Source: Nemopilema nomurai (lineage: Eukaryota; Cnidaria; Scyphozoa; Rhizostomeae; Rhizostomatidae). Taken from it: 64,000 bases of DNA. This document shows positions 37,337-48,181 of this stretch, in pieces. Location of the stretch: assembly GCA_003864495.1 (NCBI GenBank), contig ML133436.1, positions 2,915,326 through 2,979,325 of the forward strand, read 5' to 3'. Numbering within the stretch: the first letter of the stretch is position 1; each line of letters starts with the position of its first letter. The translations under genes and the position numbers were made by a program. Under the pieces are notes generated by a model. The model was given only the letters and a program-made list of their open reading frames with translations. It had not been told where the DNA came from and ran no database searches.

Positions 37337-40300
37337 CTAATCTGGAAAGCCTTCCCTATTCTCCTCGGATTTCATGCTTGCATTATTCACCTTACATGAG
37401 ATTTTATCCTGATAGCTCGGAGAAATAACGTCTTGGTTATTGATAATTGCCCTATCGTTAAGTTCTAAGTCATCTAAAAGTACATTCACAAACGTCCTCA
37501 AAGTCTCTTCGATCACGTGTCTTTCATTCGTACCAAAATCTCCCAAAACGTAATCAACAACTTGACTTCGATCATGAGGTCGGCCTATTCCAATTTTATA
37601 TCTTTTCAGTTTCTGCAAAAGACAGTTCAGGGAAACAGTGAACACAAAACCTTTACCTGTTACGACAAGTATCACAAACACACGCTATATAAAACTACTA
37701 GCGGAAGGAAGCATGCAGTTACGGCAACTGGAGCCCACAAATGTTTCCACTCAGCACTCAAAACCAGGATACAATTAAACCGCTTTGAGTCTTATCCCTA
37801 ACCACTTGGTATTGCTTTGAAGCAAGGTAACCCTCGAGTCTTTGGATTACTTCAACTACTCGAACAATGGTTCAAACTACTTTCATGTCCCGTTTAATGG
37901 GCGGCCCAACTTCGCTTGCCATTTTACAAGGCAGCTCTACGAATGGGACAGCACAACCCCTTTGAAGGCGTGCATTATCAGCTCCAAATGCCAGCAATAT
38001 GATTTCATCACATTAGCAAGTGGAATTCGGAGTTCGTAGTCATCCATACCAGATCGCAAAAGTCCCAATACTGTAAAAATGCACACACTCATTCTTTGAC
38101 CTCGGTTGATGAAAGCAAATGTGGAGCTTATGCTAAGAGTACTGAACCTCTCTAAATAAGGCACAACGTCCTATTCATTTTTTTCAGAAGTGATTAAAGC
38201 CGAATTTGTTCAAAGCCGATGAAGACCAACAAGCACAATCTTCAATGTGGCTTCTAAGGACCAACGGTGCTCCAATTGGGACCCTGTGGATTTGGAAGGC
38301 CCTTCGGAAATTTTATTTCTACATAGTCTTCTCTTTAGCTAGAGAATACTTCTTACAGGGCCATTTTTATTTATGGATTTTGCCCTACCAACTCAAAAAC
38401 CTCTGTGTAATAGTGATAATGGGCAAAGTCCCCAAAAGACTTACGTCGGTATTCAATGATGACATTGCCGAACGCACTCCGTTATGTCCGCTGTGGAAAG
38501 TGAGAAAGAGAAATACGTCATGTTTTTATATAGATACAAGGGTACAATATGGCTTAGACCTAATGCCTGGTTAAACAAAAGCCTGGAACAGTGTACAAAT
38601 CACTCTAGAAAAATAAAAGTATTGCGTAGCGCTGGGATTAAATTGTCCATGAAAAGTTCCCTTATATTCTATAAATTCCATTAGGTGACCTGACTTAAGA
38701 ATGTCCGAGCTGATGGAAATGCGGACCAAAGATGATTAAAATCTTAAAGATCAGCAAACACTTATAGCTAATTTATTACATAATTTATTAACTTACAATT
38801 CATTACCCTGCCTCAAGTTACCACGAAAGATAAAACTGATTCAATTTGACATACACCAAAAGACTTTCAGTTAATTATGTAAAGCAAGCATGATTCGGAT
38901 AAGAAGATCGGCAGAATAGTGGTGCGAGGATCTCATCTTACGTAACTCAGGTTAATGTGTTCCTTTGGATTTAAGAAGGATTACAAAAAAGATTCCAGAA
39001 AGCCACTGCATCATTCTTTAGCACTGTATTAATTATTCATGATTCTTAGCAAAAATTGCATAGAACAAATCTTAGTAATATTTTCCTAAATGTGCACTGT
39101 TCGTTACGAGATCAAGTGAAGTTTGTCAAATTGTATACCAAACAGACATAGTAAGCAGTCTTTGTAATATGAAAATAGGCCGCGTGCGCGTGCGATTGCC
39201 GTGCGACGCGAATATGGGAATGGGAATACTTTAACAACACCTTGGACAACGACAGAACTGCCTTTGAATTTGGCGACTTTGAGTTACCGCTGCTTTGAAA
39301 ATCTTCGAAACATAAGCAATTTTAAAAAAATTTTGTGGCAAATTCTTTGTTTTGCGCGTGTGATCGCACGCCTCATATTACAAAGACTGAACAAGCCAAA
39401 CAGCATTTGCGAATTCCAAACCAAAACAGTTTAATATTTGATAGGCCATTTGCCATAGCACAAACCGTTGTTTGCAAGTTGAACAGGTATTAGTTCTTTC
39501 CTTGACATTTTTGTGCACTTAATTACTTGGGGTAGCTAAGAAGTTGCCATGGGTAAGGCACAGCACTGATACTGGGGCTTTTGTTGTTCAACATTTTTAG
39601 CAATTTGAATGTGGTCAAAATGCAGCCAAAATGTAAGTACTAAACATCCTGCCTTTCAGTTTCAATCAACAAATGAACAAAATATTCTGCTCACACTTTA
39701 CCTAAATGCATGAGTTATGGACAGAAATTACTTAAATATTGATTGTTGAAATCTCCTTGTGCAGGTTGAATGACTTCAGGTACCAAAACACTAACTGGTT
39801 AGCTTAGTAAACACTTTTAAGTAAGTGTGCAGACAAACACAGTACCAGGCCTCTCCGGGAATAAAAATAACGTGGGCTATAAAAAGCCCTTGCCAGTTTG
39901 GCTGCATGGGCTATTTAGCCCTTGCAGAACTGTTGATTATTTTTTATAATTGAGTGTCTACAAAGGCAAAAATACATTACCTTACCAATTCTTTAAACAC
40001 TATTCACCTTAAGAGGATCAACAAAAGTTTTCACCTCTGTTTTTACTTCCCCTTTACAAGATGGACAATGAAATAGTAGTTTTTTTTTCATCAGTTTTGA
40101 ATCCAATAACATTATCTTTTCCCCAAGAAAGAAAAGTACTGAGTTTTAATGTTTCTGCCTTCGCCATGTTTCGCAGGTCAAATGTGGCATTATTGGGAAT
40201 GCCTAGTTCACATGTCGTGATTTGAAAAGAAATTGTTTCGTATTTGACAGCATTTCTCACTTTAATGTTCCTTTCTTGTGAACACATTTCCTATTCCACT

Positions 40301-41694
40301 GCAAGTTTTAAGAGGATAATTCAATAGTTTGTTAATATGTGCTATAAAAGGAAAGGTAAGTCTCCTATTTATAACGCCATTTGATAAACACATAGACGTT
40401 ATTTACTAACAACCTGATGTATAGCGGTAAGTAGTTAAAACATTGGGAAGCTAAACATTGGGAGAATGTTGGTTTGAAAACTCGCAAATTTATCATGTGT
40501 GGGGCTTGCGCGGGGGCGGGCTATGGGGCTTTTCCGCGTCTCCCGGAAAGGCCTGCAGTACCTATGCTAAATGATGTAAAAATATATATGCATTTACCTT
40601 GCACTTCCTTCAACTTTTAGTCGAAATTTTCCAACTGGCTTGTCAAGATCATCTTGCAATAAAATTATGTTTTCTGTAGACACACTGTATGTGTTAACTG
40701 AAAAAGAAAATGTGATACATTTTAACAGGATTAGGTGGTTATGCAATCAAAGCTAGAAATTTAAATCAAGAAACTTTTACCACTGGCTGAAACATTATGG
40801 CAAAATTGCGTTCTTAGTTTGCAGCCTTCCAGCTTGGCATTTACTGACTGTATATATTGCAGTTTGCTACTAAAGCTTGCTAGCCATACCTGGAAATTAA
40901 ACAAACTCATCAATACGGCAGCTCAGCTAGAATTATCAGCAATTATTCACTTGCATTGTCAATATTTTGAAGCAAAAAGAATTGTAAAATCTCTACTTCA
41001 TCCTTGGAGCCTGGGATAAAATGCAAAAAATTACACTGTCATACATATGCAAACCTGCTTTTAAAATGCTTTTTCCATTAATGTTCATAGCCAACCTTGG
41101 TTTGAGAAGAACAATGTGAATTCTCTCTGTTTGGTGGTTTGCTATGTAACCAGAGCACTTCTTTTCATAAACCCATTTGACCCCAAGGTGCTCAGCCAGT
41201 TTATTTAGTGCTGCCATACCAACACTATGCCTTGTTGAAGGCAGGCTATAGTTTCCCAATCCAACAACCTGACAAAATATATAGCAAATAAGAAAACACA
41301 GAAAATTAGGCTGTATTGCTAGCTTATCTGGATTAAGGCAAATTAGCATTTTCGATGCCTGTCTTTTTACAGGAGTGAGGCCATACCAGTATACAAAAGG
41401 TTTAGGTATAACTCTGCATTCAGCTCTCTAATCAACTCTTTAAGGTGAACAAAAAATTCATCATTAGCCATTCAAGAATGCTATTCTTTGACATAAACTA
41501 TTTATATATATATATCTATTTTCCTTGAAATCTTATTTTCCAGCAGAAGACTAAAATATTGTGGAATCATCCATCCTTGGCTTACATACCAAAATGGACA
41601 TTTAGTATTTAGTTTTTAGTTTTTATGACACTCATGCTTATGTATCGCGAAGTTAGTACAAAATGGAATTAATTACCAATTTCGTCAACGACAT
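37337..41694 (-). CDS. PTRH1: Peptidyl-tRNA hydrolase (PTH1 family), five coding exons
   Basis: Exons in coding order: 41677-41694, 41055-41268, 40598-40697, 38445-38490 and 37337-37612; 217 residues plus stop. All junctions keep phase and use GT-AG. PTRH1 cleaves the ester bond of peptidyl-tRNA released from stalled ribosomes, in mitochondria and cytosol of animals. Family motifs are in order: V-V-G-L-G-N (7-12), S-T-R-H-S-V-G (His20, catalytic), L-A-M-N-I-N-G-K-S (Asn68), L-L-Q-D-D-L-D (Asp93), S-G-H-N-G-V-R-S (Asn114) and I-G-I-G-R-P before V-V-D-Y-V-L-G. All residues known to contact peptidyl-tRNA in the bacterial enzyme are kept; the His that usually precedes Asp93 is Gln. The first exon has only six codons (M-S-L-T-K-L) and is the least certain part; it joins at phase 0 exactly before the first beta strand, leaving no long presequence. 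Length fits the family (about 190-215). Intron 3 contains a TIR element. Confidence 0.92.
39846..40555. mobile_element. TIR element with 6-bp target duplication inside PTRH1 intron 3
   Basis: The left end CAGGCCTCTCCGGGA (39846-39860) and right end TCCCGGAAAGGCCTG (40541-40555) are inverted repeats with 14 of 15 bases matching. The element is flanked by direct repeats CAGTAC at 39840-39845 and 40556-40561. Near the left end are two small hairpins, gggctataaaaagccc and gggctatttagccc. About 710 bp; no transposase frame recognised, so non-autonomous. CAGG...CCTG ends with a 6-bp duplication do not fit hAT (8 bp) well. The right flank is about 36 bases from the splice donor of PTRH1 exon 3. Confidence 0.75.
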
Positions 41695-42189
41695 TGTCAT
41701 AAAAGTTTCATATCGTCTGCTTGGGTATCCAAACTGTAAAAGAGGTTTCCATTTTGCTACTCAAAAGATGTCACACGAAGGGCACATTTTCAAGATCAGC
41801 CATGATATGAAGCAGTTACTTTGGCAGTAAAAGAGGAGAATCCTGAAAAAATGGCTTTTGAAGGACCGCTTGCTCTATTTATGACCTCCACGAGTATAAT
41901 AAAAAAGGACAAACTGCTGAGTATAGTTGACTTTAGGCCGACATAGTGGAATTAAAGGCGCACGCGCACTGCATTTGGAAATTCATAATGGCGGCACCAC
42001 TGCAAAATTTTTAACCTTGCTTGCTGAAGCTGACATTCCAAATCAAGTGGTGTTTTAAATCAAACACAAATAATAGGAGTCAGTTTAAAAATCTGCAAGG
42101 ATTGTTAGCTAAAGATACACGGAGAATAATTGAAATGTTTGCGAATTTACTAGATAGACTTTGTCTAAAAGCTTTGAAAGTGGCACCAG

Positions 42190-43810
42190 TTAATCGTCAG
42201 AAAAGTTCAATGTTGTCAGTTCGAAATCAGTTGGAGTTTCATCGCCTCCCAGGTGAAGATCATCGTCATTAAAAAGATTATTGCTTGCCTCATTCTCCTT
42301 TCTGGTGAGACCTCTTTTGAAAGCAGAAACCCTAGTTTCAATCCTGGTTGAAAGAAAAATTTCACTTGATTCGCACATTGAATCACCCTTACTTTTGCAA
42401 CAAAAATTTAACAGTTCGTGCTATTCTTACCACATTATTTTCGTTTCAAGCAGACACAATCTTCTTGAGAAATAGCAAGCTCAAGAGCCTTTGTCAAAGT
42501 CAGCTGTTTTCGATGCCCGCAACAAGTATTTGTACTTCCCCTTCTTGTTGATCGAAAAGCAAAGAAACATTCCATTTCGTCGCGATGATATTGTTAAAAT
42601 TTAAAAAAGCTATTATATCTTCTAAGTAATAAAGAAAGGGAGACATCTTTCAAAAAATTTGTTTGCTACTAAATCGTTGCGCAATATTCGACCTTTGATT
42701 TTACCGCGCTTTCTAAATTGCGTAGAGGTCAATGGTAGACCGAAGAAGACGGGATTGTGGCTGTTGGCTTGCTCTCTCTAGAATTTGGAGGTGGATGGCG
42801 GATAATGGAAGCCAAAACATGGACACGGAAGGATCATTAACTTTGGCGTGTTTTGAGAGTTTCTGAAGACTAATTCAAAGACGATAAATTAGGGTGAATG
42901 AAAATCTTTGCTTACTGATATGCCGAGCTCGTGAGGTTCCATTCTGTGGCTCTGTGAATCCAATTTAACGCATATGCCACATTTATGTCACAGTAGCTCA
43001 AATAATCCGTGTCTTTATCGAAACAAACAGTATGGTTAGCTCGAAAAGTTGATTGTGATGTAAGTATAATATTCTACTTGTTAAGAAGGTAGTTTATAAT
43101 CTAATAAGCTTGCAGTCGCTCCGAATCATTGGCCAATCAGACGATCCCCGTGCATACCTCTAGACCTCGTCGAGATACGCCTATTCAATACTCCTGTGTA
43201 CGAAGCCGATCGGCTAAGGTCAGTACCAAACATTGAAAGGAGGATTGTGATCGCAACAAACGAAGGCACCTGAAACGACGCCTCTCATCACCCCTATGCC
43301 TTACTTCAAAGTAATGAGTCGTGGTGACCTGCTTAATTCATTATATCTATTAAATAGTTCTTTTTCTGGTGATTTGAAATGAAATATTTATTCAAATGTA
43401 TCAAAAGCATCAAATGAAAAAGGCAATACCTCACCTCGTGGTTTTCTTCCTGGATAAAAAATATCGAGCGTAGTTGATCACTTGTTCGTTCCATTCCGTA
43501 AGCTCTGATGAAATTGGGCTGACCTCTTCGTACACGTGGATAAAGTCAGGCTTCTCCCGTGGTTTCAGCCCCTGTCATAGCAACAGAAAGGGAAAACGTA
43601 TTTGGGACAGTCAGGCGACTTTTTGCGCGAATGCTAACTTGTAAAAATACGATTTCCTAACGCTAATTTGGACGGAGCGAGAACTGCAAATATCAGCATT
43701 AATGACATTTTATATTAACCTTAATGGAGAGAATGCTATTATCGTGGTGTATAGCAAAGGAATTACAAGGAATAGTACTGTACTTGCAAATGTTTAGTCG
43801 CTGCAGCCAT
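42190..43810 (-). CDS. Unrecognised 105-residue protein with acidic tail, three exons
   Basis: Exons in coding order: 43784-43810 (M-A-A-A-T-K-H-L-Q), 43435-43571 and 42190-42343 (stop TAA). Junctions are phase 0 (CAA|GTACAG to gacag|GGG) and phase 2 (AG|GTGAGG to accag|G, forming Arg), so the frame holds throughout. The middle exon is hydrophilic with aromatic residues (P-D-F-I-H-V-Y-E-E-V-S-P, E-W-N-E-Q-V-I-N-Y-A-R-Y-F-L-S-R-K-K); it is followed by a basic segment (F-K-R-G-L-T-R-K) and an acidic C-terminal tail (N-D-D-D-L-H-L-G-G-D-E, ending F-S-D-D). No signal peptide or membrane helix. The shape suggests a small soluble adaptor or nuclear protein, but I do not recognise the family. It lies head-to-tail with PTRH1, about 0.5 kb upstream on the same strand. 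Confidence 0.7.
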
Positions 43811-44249
43811 GAAACGTCCTGCAAACAGCACAGCAATACGCAAGCCTATACCTGAAGCACTTTGTCAACTAAAACATGTGGTCTATGTTCTCCCACAGAC
43901 TCAGCTTTCTCTGACGTTTCTGCAATGACTGTTTACAATGTGCCATGTTGCATGCAGTCGACGAGCAAGACTTCACTCTAACATAGAAGACGTCCAAGCA
44001 ATTAGCAAGATGAACACCATAACGTAAGGCAGAGCATGAATGCGGTGGTAAGGGGAAGGATTTCGAGTTCAAACTGGGTCACGATGCTAATTCCGTGGTC
44101 CCATGCCTTTAAGGTCCCTTGTCAATTTCTATTTCTATACCAATTTCTAACAAAGGAAGATGTTTTATATAAATCATCAAATCAGAGGCCCCTGTAATCT
44201 TTGGCATTTTTGTTTATTTGCGACTGGTGTGATAATTCATGGCCAGTGA

Positions 44250-44755
44250 AATACGGGGAGTGCTTTTTCTGGCCGCGATGTCCACTTGGTTTTGAAGCAA
44301 TAAATTGTTTTCTATTTTTATAGATTTTTTTACTTTTTGATTGGTCCAGACCTGGACTAAGAAATGAGTGTGAGTGAACATATTCCGATTCAACTTGAAA
44401 TTCTATCTAGTGAGTGCTAAGCCCATTTACGCTGGATTGAGAAGGAATTCACTTGGTTTTGAAGGATAAATTTTGTTTGCTTATTATTTTACTCTATTTA
44501 GTATTTTGACAGGTCTGGACATGTGAAAACGGACGTAAAAAAGGACCGTGTATTTCAGCCTTTGAGTTTCTGATGTAGAGTGATTGCTAGCAAAAGTGCT
44601 CCGATCAATCCTGAAACTTTATTCTTGTGAGTCCTAAACCTATTTGCATTAGAAATCGTCTTCTTTTTAAAGGAATAAATTATTTTTTGTTTTCATCTAA
44701 TTTTTGAATTGTGTCTCAGGTTTAAACTTAGACTATGTGATAGACTGTCTAGGAA
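44250..44755. repeat. Degenerate tandem repeat, about 165-220 bp units
   Basis: Similar segments recur: cacttggttttgaag followed by a TAAATT-rich block and gg-t-ccagac/ggtctggac (44283, 44450, and a weaker copy near 44655). Also gtgagtgctaagcccattta (44411) matches gtgagtcctaaacctatttg (44627). Copies have diverged considerably, so this is an old array or relic of a larger repeat. Confidence 0.6.
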
Positions 44756-44765
44756 CCGATGCTGC

Positions 44766-45072
44766 TACCGTTAATCCTCGAATCAGCCCCCTGGGGGCTT
44801 ATTTATTTTTGATATTTTTGGATGGGGGCTTATTCGATGATAGGGGCTTATAAAATTTCCTGAAACATGCCACATAAAAAGATAATTTTTGAAATTTCTT
44901 TCTTTTCATAATATGAAAAATAGCCTAAGTATAAAGTAACATTTGATTAAATTATTAACAAAATATAAATTGTTGTTGTAATTCACTTAAATGCCAAAGG
45001 CAAGCTCAGGAGTCAAAAGTCAACAAATCGAGGGGGCTTATTCGAGGGGGGCCAATTCGAGGATTTACGGTA
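44766..45072. mobile_element. MITE with TA-flanked inverted repeats, just upstream of DNLZ
   Basis: The left end TACCGTTAATCCTCGAAT is followed by cagccccctgggggc. The right end runs ggggggcc then aattcgaggatttacggta, so about 26 bp of inverted repeat match with few differences. The ends are TA on both sides, as expected for Tc1/mariner-type insertion, where TA is duplicated. Interior blocks ggggcttatt recur several times. Length 307 bp, no coding capacity. It ends 132 bases before the DNLZ start codon. Confidence 0.85.
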
Positions 45073-45204
45073 TTTAAACCAAAGTTTGCCTCACCCTAAG
45101 CTTGCGCCTCTTCAACACAGATCAGTGCTCTTGAAGAAGAATTTTCCAATACGAGGCAGCAGGACCTTCTAGAGGAAAAGAGGAAAGGGATTTATATTTT
45201 CATA

Positions 45205-46555
45205 ATGGCGGCAATGAGTGCGTTGGGTAAGCTTTGTTTACCTCTATCGAATAATGCTAAATTTTGTAGAAGATTAGGAGTAGCTAATTTACCGGCAAGG
45301 CTTTTATCAGCAAGAAATGCAAGGCATTTGTTATGCTCTCAATCGATTTGTGGTAAAGCGTCAAGATTTGCCGCATTTATTGGGAGGAGCGTTCAGGCTG
45401 CCGAGGCTAGGACTAAACTGTCTACGGATTATTTGCAATCGCGAAAGATTCATAGAGCCCTATGCACTTGTGTATCTAGCAAATGTAGCAACGTTACCAA
45501 TGAATCAACAGAAAAAGCAGAACTCGGAAAAATAGATGTGGACAAAATGCAAATTGTCTTCACTTGCAACGTGTGCCAAGAGAGGTCATCTAGGATTATT
45601 AGCAAGTTAGCTTATGAAAAGGGAGTTATCATCATCAAGTGTTTTGGATGTGAAAATAATCATCTTATTGCAGACAATCTTGGATGGTTTTTTGATGAGA
45701 AAAAGTAAGTATTTAGTCTGTTGGGGATCCTGCAGTCAACTAATGCTACAGGAATGCTAGCACTGCTAAGAAAAAAAGAGGGAGCTTGTCTTCTTTAGTT
45801 TTTCTTTTTTGGCGTGACAGTCACATTTTAAACCAAAAGATTTTGTTGCGTTTCAGTTTCTAGATCTTATCTTTGACCTATTAGGGATTATCAAGACTTC
45901 CTAAAAGTAATACCATTTGTGGTATTGCCACTATATATTCCACTCCCGCATAAATTTTGGTATCTTGTTCTTATGAAGTCAAAATATTTCCAACTTAAAG
46001 TTTTTCCTACTGGTTTCTTGAAAAACTGAAAGTAAAGTGCCATCTTTCATTCCTTGCTTTTTTGTATGTTATATTCAATAATTTTTATGCATAATATGTC
46101 TCTTAAATCAGAAAATAATTTAAATCCAGCTTTTGGCTACTGTCTTTCGAATAAGATTTAAGGTTCACATTGAAAATATAAAGGCTTGCTTCCTTCTAAA
46201 TTGGTTTCCTGCTGAGCTATTTGCCTCAAAGTTCTTGACTTATTGCTAACCCATTTATTTTCTGGAATGTGTCAACATAGCCGAATGCATAGCCATGTGC
46301 TAATAACCTCTAACATAAAGCCGTTGTAGTTGGCTTTTAGTTGACTTTCTTACAATTTTAAGTCTTAGACCTGAATTAGTAGAAAATATGTAGAAAATAT
46401 GGTTTACTGGATCAATTTTGATTTTCCCAATGAATTTTCTGTTTCATTTTAGAAATATTGAAGATATAGTTGCTGAAAAAGGGGGAAAGGTCATGAAAAT
46501 ATCAGGGGAAGATATGCAATTCATTCCAACTGGGAAGAATGAGGAGAGTAATTGA
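45205..46555 (+). CDS. DNLZ: DNL-type zinc-finger protein, mitochondrial Hsp70 escort factor, two exons
   Basis: Exons 45205-45704 and 46453-46555; donor AA|GTAAGT (phase 2) joins acceptor tttag|A to form Lys. The product is 200 residues. In yeast (Zim17/Tim15/Hep1) and human (DNLZ) this protein keeps mitochondrial Hsp70 soluble and active in the matrix. The zinc site is C121-x2-C124 (F-T-C-N-V-C) and C146-x2-C149 (K-C-F-G-C); the signature H-L-I-A-D-N-L-G-W-F follows at 153-162, and exon 2 supplies the usual K-N-I-E-D-I continuation. Residues 1 to about 100 are Arg/Ser/Ala-rich with few acids, fitting a long presequence. ATG 45205 is the first Met of the frame in good context (ataATGG). A poly(A) signal lies at 46725. 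Convergent with the next minus-strand gene. Confidence 0.95.
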
Positions 46556-46724
46556 CTTATAATTTGAGTTAAATTTAACAACATTTGACTTATAATGTGT
46601 CAATTATTTGTTTCTTCAAAGAGAACTCAAAACAGAGGAAGACAGAACAGATGGTGCATCCTTTAGAACCCCTTATTATTCTCGTACATTAAGTGTGAAT
46701 GTTACATATAGAAAGTAATGCTGA

Positions 46725-46730
46725 AATAAA
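46725..46730 (+). terminator. Poly(A) signal AATAAA of DNLZ
   Basis: A canonical AATAAA 170 bases after the DNLZ stop codon, followed by a T/G-containing stretch. No other AATAAA was noticed between it and the stop. Confidence 0.7.
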
Positions 46731-46934
46731 GACTTAAACTGTACAGTGCCCAATCATGAATTTAATTGCTCAAGTAAAGATGCACATTGGGACGTTCTTT
46801 TTAAGCAGGACTGCTGGCCTTGAATCTTCTTGGATGCCCGGTGTCTTCATTCTTTGTCCCCTTCTTGTCTCCACTTCTTTTGTTTTCAGTTGATATGGGA
46901 GGGCTCATCAATCTGTGGATGGTGTATTTGACAT

Positions 46935-48109
46935 TCAGCCAATAATTTCCAACCATGCCTTTGCTTCACCTTCAAACCCATCACTTTCAGATGCTGTTGG
47001 TGACATTTGAAAGTTCATTGGTGGTCTGTCCTTCTTGTCATCTAAAGTCACACAATATAAAAATAATGGAGTTAGCAATACTTACTGGAGCTTGTTGGAG
47101 CAAATTTTACTAAAAATATTTACTTTAGTTTTGTAGAGAAAGCCAGTCCTTTCATTAACTTTAAAAACCTTAAATAGAGAAATTCAAGCAATGACTTGGT
47201 AATTTCCATTACAACTGTGTAACAAGCCATTCGAAATGAATTTGAGTAAAAATGAAAATTGAATGGGATTCTGGTTTGACCCTTTATGATTGACTGGTCT
47301 TGGATCCCAACTTATTTTTATAAACTAAAACTCCTTTGCAATAACTTTCTGTAGCTTTAAATTTGACTTGCATTTAATTTGGTATGTTGCACATGTTTGG
47401 AAATTTTTTTGTTTTCCCAGGCAAAAATTGTATTACCCAGTTAACATTTAGAAATTCAACAATGTCAAGTCGCATTAAAAATGATTTTTTGCATAATAAT
47501 ACGGTTTATGGTTTTACTAGCAACGTCAGTGAAACTTCGAATATCCAAACAGCAGCAGATAAATTCGTCAAAAGATACTTTGGGAATGAACCAATGTGCC
47601 TCTCTCTAACTGTGCTTTGCTGAGGATGGCCTTCCTAATGTCACTCCTTTGAATATCGTTAGGAAGCTCAAAAATTTCAAAATACACGTGAGAATGTACT
47701 CTACTAGATTTATATTTATCTTTAGCAATTGACACTGATTTGCAAATTGACGGAGATTTGTCACGTGCTTTAATGTAAAGGACTTCTTCAGTTATTCTTC
47801 TATAAGTCAAAGTGACATTTTCAATACCTGATTGTAAATTGTATAGTTTAAAAGTATCAACTCAGTACGACGCTACTAAAGATTCCATTCTTTTAAAAGT
47901 ATTAAGTCCATGAATGAAATTTGCATAAATGAAGAAGAACGACGTGCGAAAATCAAAATAGCCCGCAGAACTTCGTGTTGATGGGCATTATGAGCTGCAA
48001 GATTCGTAACTTCAACTCGAAAGGCTACAAACAAGTACTCACTGGGTCCGCAAGCGGATGCTGCGGCAATAATGGCCAATGCCAAGAAAATATTCGATGC
48101 CACTGCCAT
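46935..48109 (-). CDS. Unrecognised protein with N-terminal signal sequence, two or three exons
   Basis: Exon 1 48043-48109 starts with ATG and encodes a strong signal sequence (M-A-V-A-S-N-I-F-L-A-L-A-I-I-A-A-A-S-A then C-G-P), donor A|GTGAGT in phase 1. Exon 2 begins at 47827 (acceptor acaatcag) and restores the frame to Ser. If it runs to its own stop (TGA 47568-47570) the protein has 108 residues. Alternatively a weak donor A|GTATCT at 47579 (phase 1) joins exon 3 46935-47041 (acceptor gactttag) and adds an acidic tail ending W-L-E-I-I-G, for 140 residues. Exon 3 looks coding (E-S-D-G-F-E-G-E-A) and its phase fits, so I favour the longer model. The mature part is charged, with two cysteines (one at the very start), and no known domain. 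A TATA box lies 65-72 bases upstream of the ATG. Secretion is inferred; a membrane anchor is also possible. Confidence 0.62.
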
Positions 48110-48173
48110 TCTGCTGCTGCTTATGCGCTTGTGTTTCTGCCAAGAAGTGTGCCGTTGCCTTCTCGCATCGTGG

Positions 48174-48181
48174 TATTTATA
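48174..48181 (-). promoter_or_regulatory. TATA box (TATAAATA) for the signal-sequence gene
   Basis: On the minus strand TATAAATA lies 65-72 bases before the ATG at 48109. With a start site about 30 bases downstream, the 5'UTR would be some 35-40 bases. No CAGT-type initiator was checked. Confidence 0.45.

Noticed and set aside
38445..38490. A separate short peptide with G-H-N-G
   Set aside because: Not a separate gene: it is the 46-base fourth exon of PTRH1, in phase with both neighbours.
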